Assembly (NCBI RefSeq): GCF_000283155.1
Contig: NW_004454181.1
Coordinates: 18,442,825-18,506,824, forward strand
Length of the DNA stretch: 64,000 bases
Direction: 5' to 3'
From: Ceratotherium simum simum
Taxonomy: Eukaryota > Chordata > Mammalia > Perissodactyla > Rhinocerotidae
The translations under genes and the position numbers were made by a program. Positions within the stretch are counted from its first letter, which is position 1. Each line of letters starts with the position of its first letter. This document shows, piece after piece, positions 20,601-31,339 of the stretch. The notes beneath the pieces were generated by a model. That model worked only from the letters and a program-made list of their open reading frames with translations, was not told the origin of the DNA and ran no database searches.

Positions 20601-21070
20601 TGGGATGGGAGCTATTAGTTAGATACCTTTGACTAGAAGTAAAAATAAACACACCAACAAAAACCCCTCAAACAATAAATAAAGTTATTATCTCACATAA
20701 CTGGAATTCCACAGGTGGGAAGGGAAGACTCTCAAGTTGACTGATTGCATTGGTCAATAATGTCTTTAAGGGCCTGTGTTCTTTCCACCTCTCCACTCAG
20801 CTTAATTCTGCATCTTGATGGTCACAAAATGGCTGCAGCATTTCCATATCTCACACTCAGACACTGAGAATCCACTGACAGATAATTGCATCTTTGCTTC
20901 TGGGGGGACTTCCCTAAGAATGAGGAAGTTTTTCCAGAAGCCCCAAGTTTACTTACCCCAAGCCTACTTCTCCCCATGTCTCATTGGCTAAAACTTGGTC
21001 ATATGGCCAAAGCTAAACTAATCTCTATTAAGGGGATTGAGACCACCAAGTTTCATTTAGACTAATCAGG
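20600..21070. repeat. Ancient repeat, family A (copy 2)
   Basis: 'ttagatacctttgactagaa', 'ttattatctcacataactgg', 'tggtcacaaaatggctgcag' and 'tctcattggctaaaacttgg' give the same modular order as other family A copies. Confidence 0.5.
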
Positions 21071-21299
21071 ATCCCCTGTCTGAAGCTGAGGATGGAATCA
21101 GCCTTTCAAAGCACAAGGCGGCTTGGGGGAATGAGAGTCGTCTGACAGTTCTGTCAGGAAGGAAGACAACTGGGAACGGATGTTGGGCAGACGGTCAATA
21201 GTGTCTAGTACAAAGATATGTGCATATAGTCATGTCTATTTATACATGCACATGAGTTTGTGTATATATGAACATAAGTGAGTATATAATATGTACTGG

Positions 21300-21745
21300 T
21301 GTTTCAATGACCTATTGCCGCATAACAAATCATTCCAAAACATAATGGCTTAAAAAAACAAAGCTTTATCATTTCCCATGATCCTGTGGGTCAGGAGTTT
21401 GGGCGGCATGTGGCTGGGTGGTCATCTGCTCCACATGGCATCATCTGGGTCACTCACAAAGCTACACTTCACTGGTAGCTAGGCTGAGCCGGAAGGTCTA
21501 AGAAGGCTTCCCTCACGTGTGTGACATGTTAATGCTCCTCCCACGGCTCCTCTTTCTCCTTCCATGACTAGCTCGTGCTCCCTCACAGCATGGTGGTCTC
21601 AGGATGGTTGGGTTTCTTACATGGCAGCTGACTTCCAGCAGGGAGGAAGCAAAAGCTACCAGTCCTCTTAAAGTCAGGATTCAGAAATCTCAGGAAGTTA
21701 CTTCTACTACAAATGTTCAAGAGGAGGGAAACAGAATTTACCTTT
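21300..21745. repeat. Ancient repeat, family B (copy 1)
   Basis: 'acctattgccgcataacaaat', 'aacataatggcttaaaaaaac', 'atcctgtgggtcaggagttt' and 'tctttctccttccatgacta'. A second copy is at 44240-44720. Widespread in mammals, but I could not name it. Confidence 0.55.
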
Positions 21746-21829
21746 CGATGGGTGGAGTAGCATGCACGTGCCGAGAAGAAAGGAAGCAAGGGCAGCCATC
21801 TTTGGAAATGATCTCCCGCAGTAGGAGTA

Positions 21830-21990
21830 TGTATTGAACATGAGGGAGGGTATATTTGAGTATGAGCATTTTTGTTTGCATGTGTGTATTCAGGAGTGTG
21901 AGTGTACGTGTGTGGCAGCGTGTAAGTGTGCATGTGTCAGTTTACACATAAGGGGATGTGTACATATGTACAGGTGCGAGTGTCCACCTG
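21830..21990. repeat. Degenerate TG-rich tract
   Basis: Imperfect GTGTG/ATGTGT repeats of about 160 bp, similar in character to 20283-20600. Confidence 0.75.
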
Positions 21991-22015
21991 TGCTAGGGGC
22001 TTCCATTTATGCATG

Positions 22016-22051
22016 CCTAGTAGGGAAAGTTGATGGACTTTCCCTACTAGG
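22016..22051. repeat. Perfect 15-bp inverted repeat (hairpin)
   Basis: Arm CCTAGTAGGGAAAGT at 22016-22030, loop tgatgg, and its exact reverse complement at 22037-22051. A partial third copy (ctagggaaagtgg) follows. Confidence 0.9.
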
Positions 22052-22059
22052 GAAAGTGG

Positions 22060-22555
22060 CCTTCCTGGGTAGATACACTGAGAGGCAAATCTCGGCCAAG
22101 GTAACAATCTATTCACTACTGGGATCTCGTCCTTGACTGGGAGGCCTTGGGTCCCAAGCCAGGCAGAAGGCCCAGCCCTTATCATAACCCCACTGAAACC
22201 ACGCTGCTGGCAGTGGAGGAGGAGACCCTCCACAGTTTTTTTTGATTCCCTGAGATCCTGGGGTTTTCTGCCTGGGGCACCACTGGCCTCAAACAGCCAA
22301 TGGGAAAGCTTAGCTGTTATAGCCCCTCCCTCCACCATCTGCACCCCAGCCCCAGCCGCAGGGCTGTAAACCTCAGGACAAGATTTCAGAGAGAGCAGGA
22401 AGCCGGGGCTCAAGGCGGCCCGCAGGGTGAGGCCTCCTGCCTCGGGGAGGCCCTCAACTCCTGGCTTCTCTTTCACTCTTCACAGTGCATTTCCCAGTAA
22501 ATAAAATATGGCGGCGGGCAGGAAGCCGGGAGGAAAAGATGTGGATTGGGCACTA
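22060..22555. other. No gene or repeat recognised
   Basis: GC-moderate single-copy-looking sequence. A 179-codon antisense frame (21937-22476) runs across the TG tract and hairpin and has no family features. Confidence 0.45.
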
Positions 22556-23005
22556 CCATGTGCTGTCACTGTGCGTCCTCTGTGGAGTTTCACTCAGTCT
22601 CCACAGTGAGCTCTGAAGCAAGGACTCTGGGGTCTTTTTACAGATGAGGGAAAGGATGCTTAGAGAGGGAGAGAGACTTCCCCCCAGTCACACCCCTTAT
22701 AAAGAGCAGAGGCGCGGGCGGGCCCCTTGGCTTAGCGGTTAAGTGCGCGCACTCTGCTGCTGGTGGCCCAGGTTTGGATCCCGGGCGCGCACCAACGCAC
22801 CGCCTCTCCGACCATGCTGAGGCTGCGTCCCACATACAGCAACTAGAAGGATGTGCAGCTATGACATACAACTATCTACTGGGGCTTTGGGGAAAAAAAT
22901 AAATAAATAAAAAATTAAAAAAAAAAAGAAAGAGCAGAGGCGGGATTTGAATTCCCATCTGCCTGATTCCAGAGCCTACACTCTGTCCCTGTCACTGAAC
23001 AGGAG
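22556..23005 (-). repeat. MIR SINE, antisense, split by an ERE
   Basis: 'gattgggcactaccatgtgc', 'ttacagatgagggaaaggat' before the SINE and 'cgggatttgaattcccatct', 'ctgattccagagcctacact' after it join into one antisense MIR. Confidence 0.85.
22715..22928 (+). mobile_element. ERE SINE, simple type
   Basis: The TSD aaagagcagaggcg is perfect at 22701-22714 and 22929-22942. Confidence 0.95.
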
Positions 23006-23455
23006 CACAGATGTTGAAACACTTGAAGGAGATGAATAACTACTCAACCTACAATGCTGCCCATCAGATCATCTCTCAGCATTGATTAAAGCTGTTCAGG
23101 GGCTACTCATGGCTGTGAAAATAAAGTTCAAAGCCAGACTCCTTACTGCAGCTCATAAAGCCCCATATAGTATGGTCACAGCCACATGGGCCTCTCTTTA
23201 TTCCTTAAGGATTGATATATATATTTATTTATATTTATATTTTATTTTTATTTTTATATGTATGCCCCTCTCTGCCTCAGGCCTTTGCACCTGTTGTTCC
23301 CTCAGCTTGGCCTGCTCTCGGCTTAAATGTCACTTCCTCTCTTAAGGAAAGCTTAATTTTGTTAAGGCATGATAATGGTGCTGTGATTATATTTTTCTTT
23401 TTAAAGAGTCCTTATCTTTTAGAGATACATACTGAAGTATTTACAGATGAAATAA

Positions 23456-23620
23456 TACCCCATGGCTTAGTGGTTAAGTGTGCGCGCTCCGCTACTGGCG
23501 GCCCGGGTTCGGATCCTGGGTGCGCACTGACGCACCGCTTCTCCGGCCATGCTGAGGCCGCGTCCCACATACAGCAACTAGAAGGATGTGCAGCTGTGAC
23601 ATACAACTATCTACTGGGGC
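23456..23620 (+). mobile_element. ERE SINE, simple type, cut by the gap
   Basis: Starts at 'ccccatggcttagtggttaag' without the usual GGCCGG and runs into the Ns at 'ctactggggc'. Confidence 0.9.
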
Positions 23621-23810
23621 NNNNNNNNNNNNNNNNNNNNNNNNNNNNNNNNNNNNNNNNNNNNNNNNNNNNNNNNNNNNNNNNNNNNNNNNNNNNNNNN
23701 NNNNNNNNNNNNNNNNNNNNNNNNNNNNNNNNNNNNNNNNNNNNNNNNNNNNNNNNNNNNNNNNNNNNNNNNNNNNNNNNNNNNNNNNNNNNNNNNNNNN
23801 NNNNNNNNNN
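23621..23810. other. Assembly gap (190 N)
   Basis: Every base is N. ERE sequence flanks both sides, a simple type on the left and a long type on the right, so the missing part is probably SINE tail plus the head of the next SINE. Translations across it are meaningless. Confidence 0.99.
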
Positions 23811-23955
23811 ACCACTTGTCAGGCCATGCTGTGGCGGCGTCCCATATAAAGTGGAGGAAGATGGGCACGGATGTTAGCCCAGGGCCAGTCTTCCTCAGCA
23901 AAAAGAAGATGACTGGCAGATGTTAGATCAGGGCTGATCTTCCTCACAAAAAGAA
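23811..23955 (+). mobile_element. ERE SINE, long type, 5' part lost in the gap
   Basis: Resumes at 'accacttgtcaggccatgct' and continues to 'tgatcttcctcacaaaaag'. Confidence 0.92.
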
Positions 23956-24404
23956 AAAGAATTAAATGGAAAAAAAGTCATTTCCGGCCCTGGAGGCTAG
24001 GTCGGTCCCCGTTTCTATGCTGCCCTGTCACTTCTCCTTCAGGGCACTTATACAAATTGCAGTGACATTGTTGGGTAGTTGTGTGTTCACATCTGTCATC
24101 CCCATAGGCAGAAAGTAGACACCGTGACTGCCGGAATCCCTGCTTCTGTCGCAGAGCACATTCCGTGAATGAGTAGATGAAAAATGATGAATGAGTGAAT
24201 GAATGAATGAATGAGTTCAGAGAAAGCTCACTTTGGGCTGGGCTGGAAAGGCAGCTCCCTGGTGAGAGGGAGGAGGAGGAGGGGGAGAAGGGAGTGAAAA
24301 AGAGGGGGATGGAGCTGGGGATGGGAATCCCAGCTGGGTTCTCTCCAACCCAAATAGGTTACATTATGTCATATTATATTATATACAATATATTATATGT
24401 TTCT

Positions 24405-24960
24405 TTGGCCACAATTTCCTTTTCATTAAAAAAGTTTTAAAATTAATTTTAAAAATAGGTGATATATTCACGTTTCAATATTCAAGAGTAACAGAAAAGG
24501 CTACAAAGGAAATCTCCCCTCACACCCTGGGGCCCCTGCCACTCTGATCCCCCACCCCAGGCAACAAAATGATCAGTATCTTATGTATCCTTCAGAGCTC
24601 TATAAGCAAATATGTATACATTTATATGTGTGTTTATATTTCCCCCCTTATCACACTTCGATTTTTTTATTTAATATAGCTTGAAGAATGTTCCATGTTG
24701 GTGCCAAAGAGATCCTCATTCTTTTTTGCAACTGCCTAGTATTTCATTCTATGACTCTACTGTAATGTATTTGACCAGTCACCTACTGAAGGAGCGTTTA
24801 GGTTACTTCCAACCTTTTGTTATAACAAACAAAGCTGCTGTGGAAAATGTTGTGCATTATTTTATTTCGCATCTGTAAGATTATTACTGTAGGATTAAGT
24901 CTCCTGAAGTAGAGTGGCTGAGTCAGAGTATGTGCTAGATACTGGCAGATCGTCCTCCGT
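24405..24960 (-). mobile_element. Old L1 LINE 3' end, antisense
   Basis: 'gtgatatattcacgtttcaa', 'tatttcattctatgactcta', 'ggttacttccaaccttttgt' and 'gtaggattaagtctcctgaa' fit the antisense L1M 3' region. Confidence 0.75.
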
Positions 24961-24969
24961 GAGCGTTTG

Positions 24970-25045
24970 TCCCCACCCCCCTCACCCACCATCCCCCATC
25001 CCCCACATGTTTGGACCACCTCCCCCTCCCCCCACCCTGGGACTG
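24970..25045 (-). other. G-quadruplex-type G-rich tract (minus strand)
   Basis: Seen on the plus strand as dense C runs: four runs of 4-6 C within 24971-25003 and three more within 25021-25040. The complementary strand therefore carries many closely spaced G runs. Confidence 0.8.
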
Positions 25046-25224
25046 GGTTTGAAAGGAGATCAGGTGTGGCCAGCCCAGGAGGAAGGGTGGAGCCATTCCC
25101 AGGGAAACCCATGGATAGAAAACACAGAGGAGGCACCTGGGGACAGTCTGATGACATCAGATGGTAACACAGACCTCTCCTCAAAATGAAAGTGCAACCA
25201 GAGTTGCAGGGAGAGCTGGGGCCT

Positions 25225-25500
25225 GAGAGTTGGAAGATGGGGACTCTGGGCTCAGGTCTGCCACTTTAGCTTGACAAATGGCCTTGGGCAGACTGCTTTC
25301 ATGATAATAATGGTTAACTCCAGGCCAGTGTTAAGCACATTGCATGTATCATCTCTCATAAATTTAAGAGGCTGATACTTCTGCAGTCCGAGCTCAGAGA
25401 GGTTAGGGAACATGCCCAAGGTGGTCCAGCTCTTAAATGAGAGTCTGGATTTAAACCCAGGCTTAACACTGTGTTTCACTGCCTCGGTTACTCCTCTGTG
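25225..25500. repeat. Two head-to-head MIR fragments
   Basis: A short sense MIR piece (25230-25300, 'tgggctcaggtctgccactt') is followed by an antisense MIR (25305-25500, 'gtgttaagcacattgcatgt', 'ggttagggaacatgcccaag', 'ctggatttaaacccaggctt'). Confidence 0.75.
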
Positions 25501-26454
25501 AGGTGAGGCAGCTAGACTCTGCCTAAGCCTTTTCTATCTTGGAAAGTCACGTGGCCTGTGACTGAGCAGTGAGGAGCTCAGTCAGAGAGGAACTGGCTGG
25601 GGGTAGGGTAGGGCGGGTGGCGATGTGGAACCCCCCCTCCATGGAGAGGACCATGTCAGGCTCCATTACTGCAGGAAGGGTTGAATCCTCAGCAGTCCTC
25701 CCTCTTCTTCGGGCTGGTTTTGGGTTTCAGGCTAGATTGCAAGCTCCCTGGTGAGCAGAGACTCCGTCGACGTCGGGACATGTCTGAGTCCCTGCCTGTG
25801 CCTGACACTGGAGCTTTCCATAGGACGGGGCCCAAAGCAGGTTTGGTGCTTAGAGATGAGGAAGAGGAGCTTAGGTGAAGACGGGGGAGAGGCTGGTTAG
25901 GGGCAGAGAGTGTTGGGGGGGACTCCAGCAGTAGGACAGACAGCCAAGCTGAGCCCGACCCTCTGGCTGCCACAGGTACAGGATGCCGTGACCTGGAGCG
26001 CCCTCTAGTGGCACACTCTGCAGCCTGGCCTGGGGAGGCACCAGAGAGGCTGGGCCCAGGCGATGCAGGGCTGCTCCCTTCCCCTCACTATCATCTCTGG
26101 GGCCGGGCAGGCCTGCCGCTACTCCCAGGAGTGTCCTTCCTCAGAGGGAAGCCAGCTTAATAATAGTAACAATGAAGCGCTCACAAAAAGAGGCATAAAG
26201 AGACTGTTGAAGAGGAAAAGGGCTCTTGAGGCCATGATGGGTCCATTATTAGAGTCACAGGAAAGGGGTAACAAATCCTGCGAGTGTCCTCCCACTGTGA
26301 CCTGGGACATCCTTGCGTTTGGCCAGATGACCTCTTTGCACCTTCCCAGGGCTGCCTGGGTCAGCCCTGCTGCCCCCCCCCCCCCACAGGCAGGGCCTGG
26401 CTCCGCCTGTGCGCCTCACCAGAGCCTGCAATGGGAACTCGAGCCAGAGCACGG
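25501..26454. other. No gene supported; small L2 piece
   Basis: An L2-like terminus is at about 25725-25830 ('attgcaagctccctggtgag'). The 222-codon frame 26063-26731 crosses a C13 run and an antisense L2, so it is not a gene. Confidence 0.45.
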
Positions 26455-27230
26455 TAAGGGGCTCTTGAGACCATCTAGTCATTGCTTCATTTCTCTATTC
26501 AATAAACATTTACGAAGCCCCTACTATGTGCCAGACACATGGGCCCTGGGGATACGGAAATTAACAACAGGCAAGGTCCCTGACGTCCAGGAACTGAGAT
26601 TTCTGCAGGAGAGGCAGATGACAAAGACACGAGGTCAACCGTGTGGGCAAAGTGCTGTGAAGACTCCACCGCAGGATGGTCGCCAGTGTTTGAGGAGGTC
26701 GTTTCAGACCCGATGGGCAGGGAAGTCCTGAGAGGGGAGCACGTGTGTAGACACCTCAGTGCTTAGGACACAGGACCTGGGCTGCCAGCAGAGGAACGGC
26801 AGGCGAAAGTTCAGCTTGTACCAAGCTGGGGGGGCAGTGAGCTCAGCATACTGAAGGAAGGACGGTGTGGTGGTGAGAGCAAGAGTCAGAAGAGCTTAGG
26901 TCAGGGAGAGGGCTGGGGACCTCATGCTTGAAGGCGCGCCAGGGGTTTAGATTTGATTCTGAGGGCTGGGGTTGTCATCGGAGGGCTCTGAGCACGAGGA
27001 TGGCATGATCCGATGTGCATATTTAATAGGGCACGCTTCTGCTTTGTGGAGAATAAAGGCTGGGAAGAGGGAGGGTGGAAGCGCGGAGGCCAGCCCAGAG
27101 GTGACTCCAGGTCTCCAGATACAAAGAGAAGCTGGCTGAACCAGAGTCGGGGGAGTCACGTTCTGATGCGTCTTAGAGGCACGGTGGACAGGACCTGCTG
27201 GTGGGTTGTCTGGGAGAAGAGAGGGAGAGC
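26455..27230 (-). mobile_element. L2 LINE 3' region, antisense
   Basis: 'aataaacatttacgaagccc', 'ctatgtgccagacacatggg', 'gggtttagatttgattctga' and 'gatggcatgatccgatgtgc' occur in antisense L2 order over about 0.75 kb. Confidence 0.8.
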
Positions 27231-27424
27231 CAAGACCAGGCTGGGGGCCTTCTCCGTCCCATGCCACACCCCTTCCAGCCTGGGTGTGGGGGCCCCTGAG
27301 TCATCTCCCTCAGGTCACTTAGAAGGGGGGCAAAGGACCCTAGACTTCACTGCCACAGACCCCCAGGGCTGCATCTTGGTGTGTTCAGAGACTAGCGACC
27401 CTGGGGCCAGAGGTGTTTTCAGCC

Positions 27425-27635
27425 TCCTGTAGCGCTCTCCTCCCTTCCTCCCTCCATCTGCAATCTGTCTCTCATTCTCCTCTCTCTCCCTCTCCCTCTC
27501 CCTCTGTCTCTCTCTCTCTCTTCCTTCTCTGGCTCCTTCCCCCCCACTTCCTCTCTCCCTCTGTCCCTCTGTCCCTCTGTCTCCCTCTCTCCCTCCTTCT
27601 CTCACTCTCTCTCTCTCACACACACATGCACACAC
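27425..27635. repeat. Polypyrimidine (CT/CCCT)n tract followed by (CA)n
   Basis: About 190 bp of C and T with CTCTCC, CCCTCTGT and TCTC sub-repeats, ending in cacacaca. It produces long low-complexity frames (255 codons plus, 108 minus) that are not genes. Confidence 0.92.
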
Positions 27636-27857
27636 ACGCACAACGCGTGCGCAGGCAGTTTACTGCAGCCTTATCAGAAGGCAGCCTCCAGCAGAGACAA
27701 GGCTCTCCAGGGACAGAGCCAGAGGAGCTGACGGGAGTTTTCCAAGGAGGAGGAGGCAGCCTTTGCTGCTTTCCACGTTCCATCCCCTGCTCCTGCTGCC
27801 TCCACATCACCCTCTTGGCTCCTGTATTAAGAGAAGCAGCAGGAGCCACGCCCCCTA

Positions 27858-28075
27858 GACCTGTGATTCTCAACGGGAGGCGACTTTGTCTCCTTATGGC
27901 ATTTTTTGCTTGTCATAACTGGGGAGGCAGTGTGACCGGCATCTGGTGGGTGGAGCCCAGGGGTGCTAGTCCACATCCCACGAGGCACAGGACAGCTCCC
28001 ACAGCAAAGAATGATCTGGCCCCAAATGTTACAGTGCTGAGACTGAGTGACCCTGCCCTAGGCTCCACCATCAGA
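27858..28075 (-). mobile_element. MER5-type hAT-Charlie element, antisense
   Basis: 'tgtgattctcaacgggaggc', 'ggaggcagtgtgaccggcat', 'acaggacagctcccacagca' and 'agaatgatctggccccaaat' in MER5A order, reverse strand. Confidence 0.85.
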
Positions 28076-28114
28076 GCTGGAAGGGACTGTCCTCTTCCTC
28101 GAGGTCCCACACTG

Positions 28115-28290
28115 TCACCACACTGCCATTTATCAGGTGGCAGCTATGTGGCCACACTGTGCCTGCATTATCTCTTTTAGTCTTCTCCGACACACTGTGA
28201 GGTAGGTAATATTTGCCCAAGGTCACACAGGCAATGAGAGGCCGAGCTGGGATTCAGACTCTAAAGCCTGTGGTTTCACCGCCCCCTCTC
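28115..28290 (-). repeat. MIR SINE, antisense
   Basis: 'tttatcaggtggcagctatg', 'gcccaaggtcacacaggcaa', 'gagctgggattcagactcta'. Confidence 0.8.
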
Positions 28291-29763
28291 TAGTGAGGGG
28301 ATTTCACAGGGCATTGTTATTAGCAATGGGACACTTTGTTTCAAGTGAAGTCTTACTGGGAAGTCCAAGGTGTAAGAGATAAAGTGGCACTTGCAGAGGT
28401 TGAATCAGGGTGGGAGAGTTTCAAAGACCTCCCACCCACACCCCTGTTCTCCCCATGGTGCCTCCAGGGCCATCTCACCACCCTGGGAGGGCCACCATGG
28501 AGGGCTGCTCAGGTTGTGCACTGCAGAACTCCAGGGGGTGCCATTCCCGTGGGCTCCCTCGTGGGGCTAGCAGGGCTAAGGCAGAGCTTCCTTTAGGGCA
28601 GGGGTGGCAAATAGATTTCATCTTGAGTAGGAACGTGTACTGCTTAGCAGACAAGGTGCCATGGTTAATTAATGAGTTCTGGAGCAGGAAGGGGTGTGGG
28701 AGTGGCTGCGAAGGTCGTGTCTGCCTCCCCTGTCCTAAGATGGGAAATAGGAAATTGAATTTGACTAGGAGGTATCTCCCCACCCCCACCCCACTCCTTG
28801 CAACTCGGGGGTGACTCAGAAATGGAGCTGTCGGCCCCACATTGAAAAAAACAAGACTTGAGGCTCGTATACAGGCCAGTCCCCCAGGAGACCTCCTGGG
28901 ATTAGAAGACCAACTGTGCCTCTTTCCCAGAGCCCTGTCATGTTTCCCTTTTGGGTCCTCTTGACTTTTGTCTTAACCTAATATCACCTGGAATCGTGTG
29001 TTTGGGCAGAGAGAGGCTGTCTGTCGTTGAGGTTTTTACAACCCTCTTGGGGAAGGTTTAGAGCTGGAACTGGCAGAATGAGCCAGATTGGGGTCCCCTC
29101 TCCAGGCCCCACCCTGGAGTGAGGTCCTTCCCCAAGGGCCTGGGTCTCTCCCCACCCTTTGTCAAGCTGTGTGACATCTCTGGTGGTTTGGCCCCGAGGA
29201 CCAGCAGAAACCCTGTAATGGGGGCCAGCAGGCACTGTCTGTTCTCTCTGCGGGGGGTTCCCCAGCCGCCCGGGAGCCTGGGAATCTTCCAGCCTGGGAT
29301 GAATCATCCTGGCCCACATCCCCTCTGCCTTTACCCCCTCCATCGCCTCTGCCTCAACCCAGCTACGGAGCAAGGCTGCTAACGCCAGAGTGTCCCAGAG
29401 CGGATGCCCTCCCCGGTCTGGAAACGCAGGCTGCAGGCCTCCCTGGGGGCAAGTGCCACAAAGAGGGCTGCGCACAGAAGTGGTGAGGTCAACTACCTCT
29501 GGGGAGAAGGAGGGAGACTATCAGTGTATACCCTTTGTACCTCCTGAAATGTGTACCATTGTGGACCTATTTAAGAAAAGAAATTAAAGAGAATCTGTTA
29601 GGGGCTTGCCACTAGAGCCCCCAGAGGGGGAGGGGGCCAGGCGAGCTGCAAACACAGAGGATGGGCCGTGCTATGCGTGCTATGCGGCGGACTGTTGTCC
29701 TGGCCTCACACAGATGAAACTCTGCCTCCCAGGAAACCCTCCGTCCCTGTGTTTGCTCATGGG
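28291..29763. other. 1.5 kb with no recognised gene or repeat
   Basis: The second-longest repeat-free stretch I see. Frames up to 163 codons occur in both directions but lack family motifs, clear splice-bounded structure or low-stop bias. It could hold regulatory sequence or an upstream FABP6 exon; neither can be shown from sequence alone. Confidence 0.4.
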
Positions 29764-30335
29764 GCAGCAAGTATTTCTTGAGCTCCCACTTTGTGCTTAG
29801 CACCCCACTGCTGGTCGAGGTCCCTGCTTCCCAGGAACAAACAGCCCTGTGGGGTGGGAGTGGGGACTGGGATGTGGAGGGACAGAGAGGGAAACAGGCT
29901 GACAATGCAAAGTGATAAGTGCTGGGGGGACTGGGATCAACTAAAGGGATTACCACCGAGTGGGATGTGAGGGATCAGGGAAGGCCGCCTGGAGGAAGTG
30001 ATGTGGAAACGAGTCTGAAGAAGGAATCAAAGCCAGGAAGGGGGCCGGCCCTGTGGTGTACTGGTCAACTTCCCACACTCCGCTTCAGCGGCCCGGGGAT
30101 CACGGGTTCAGATCCCCGGTGTGGACCTACTCACTGCTTATCAAGCCATGCTGTGGTAGCGTCTCACATAGAAAATAAAGGAAGATTGGCACAGATGTTA
30201 GCTCAGAGACGATCTTCCTTAAGCAAAAAAAAAAAAAAAAAGCCAGGGAGAGTTGGGGGTGCAGTGCGGGAGAGTGTTCCAGGCAAGAGTCCCCGGGGAG
30301 AGGCCAGCTCTGGGACAGAGAGAGTGTGGGGATTT
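29764..30335 (-). mobile_element. L2 LINE 3' region, antisense, split by an ERE
   Basis: 'caagtatttcttgagctccc', 'atcagggaaggccgcctgga' before and 'gagagtgttccaggcaagag' after the SINE are consecutive antisense L2 blocks. Confidence 0.85.
30041..30239 (+). mobile_element. ERE SINE, older type
   Basis: GGGGCCGGCCCTGTGGTGTA head, 'tgtggacctactcactgctt' middle and an A-rich tail. Flanks are aagccaggaag and aagccagggag. Confidence 0.9.
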
Positions 30336-30399
30336 CTTATAGGATGCAGGAGCCACGTGGCATTGTCTCCAGCTACCTTTGAACCCAGATATCTTTTAG

Positions 30400-30565
30400 C
30401 AGAACTTGGGCACATCTGCCTTGTCTGGTCTTACTGTGTACATGTCTCTGCCTGGGGTGCCAGTGAGTTCCTCAGCCCAGGACTGGGCATCTCTCTGTGG
30501 CTGCCCTGCTGGCTGGCACAGGGCCAGACACATGGTAGGGCTCAATGTCTGTTGAATGGTTCTGT
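30400..30565 (+). repeat. L2 LINE 3' end
   Basis: Degraded terminus with 'cacagggccagacacatggt' and 'ctcaatgtctgttgaatggt'. Confidence 0.65.
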
Positions 30566-30619
30566 TGCAAGTTCATGATCTCCCACAGAGAGGATAGAGA
30601 TCCAGGCACAAGGAGTCAT

Positions 30620-31150
30620 CAGCTCGTCAGATATTTGTTGAGGACCTAATGTGTGTCAGACGTGGGCTACACACAGGGGACTTAGGAGAGAACAAGCAAA
30701 CGAGGTTCCTGCTGGATTGGAGTTTCCACTCCACTGGGGGAGACACAGCATGTGCAGAATCTCAGATGGTGATGACCGCTGGAACGAGGAGCAAACAGGG
30801 CTTGTAATAGGAGGGTGGGTGGGGGTGGCCAGGGAAGCTGGGTTGGGGAAGTGTCGTGGGGCCATCTCTTATGTGGAAACCTGCAGGAGATGCAAGAGGT
30901 CAGAAGGGCAGGAGACGTGGCACCCTGGAGAGTCAGAGGAGCAGAAAGAAAGCCACAGAGGCTGGAGCACAGGGAATCAGGATGTGAGTCGGGGGACAGG
31001 GGGGAGATGGGCAGGGGCCCAGGTGCACAGCACACTGTGGGAAGGTAAGGTTTGGGATTTTATTCCAAGTCAACTAGGGAACCTTCTGAGGTTCTAAGCA
31101 GGGGTCTGGCAGGATCTGATGTGCACTTTTAAAATATCATGATAGCCCCA
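30620..31150 (-). mobile_element. L2 LINE 3' region, antisense
   Basis: 'agatatttgttgaggaccta', 'tccactccactgggggagac', 'gggattttattccaagtcaa' and 'ggcaggatctgatgtgcact' in antisense L2 order. Confidence 0.85.
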
Positions 31151-31339
31151 AATAAAGAATTGTTGGAGCTCTCCTCTCTCCCCCAATGGATGGATTCAGG
31201 ATATACTCTCGAGGATCGATCAAAACAACTTGCCAATGCACTGGACGTGGGTGGAGGGGATGGGGGAGTCCTAGAGGGCTCCTGGCTTTGGGGCCTATGC
31301 ATCCGGTTACTCTGAAGTGTTCTCTGTCGAAAGAGCTCA

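Larger units (their letters stand above)
23090..24205 (+). mobile_element. L2 LINE 3' region interrupted by EREs and the assembly gap
   Basis: 'gactccttactgcagctcat', 'ctcaggcctttgcacctgtt' and 'aatgtcacttcctctcttaagg' are on the left; a degraded terminus is at 23985-24205 on the right. Between them are two EREs and the Ns. A (GAAT)n run follows at 24183-24214. Confidence 0.65.

Noticed and set aside
22016..22051. Hairpin as a microRNA precursor
   Set aside because: Fifteen paired bases and a six-base loop are too short for a typical pre-miRNA stem.
23212..23877. 221-codon frame through the N run
   Set aside because: Artefact of translating Ns; both ends are SINE sequence.
26063..26731. 222-codon plus-strand open frame
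   Set aside because: Crosses a C13 run and the start of an antisense L2, so no coherent protein.
27413..28180. 255-codon plus-strand open frame, longest in the window
   Set aside because: It runs through a polypyrimidine tract and then an antisense MER5 element, so it is low-complexity Ser/Leu/Pro sequence and transposon.
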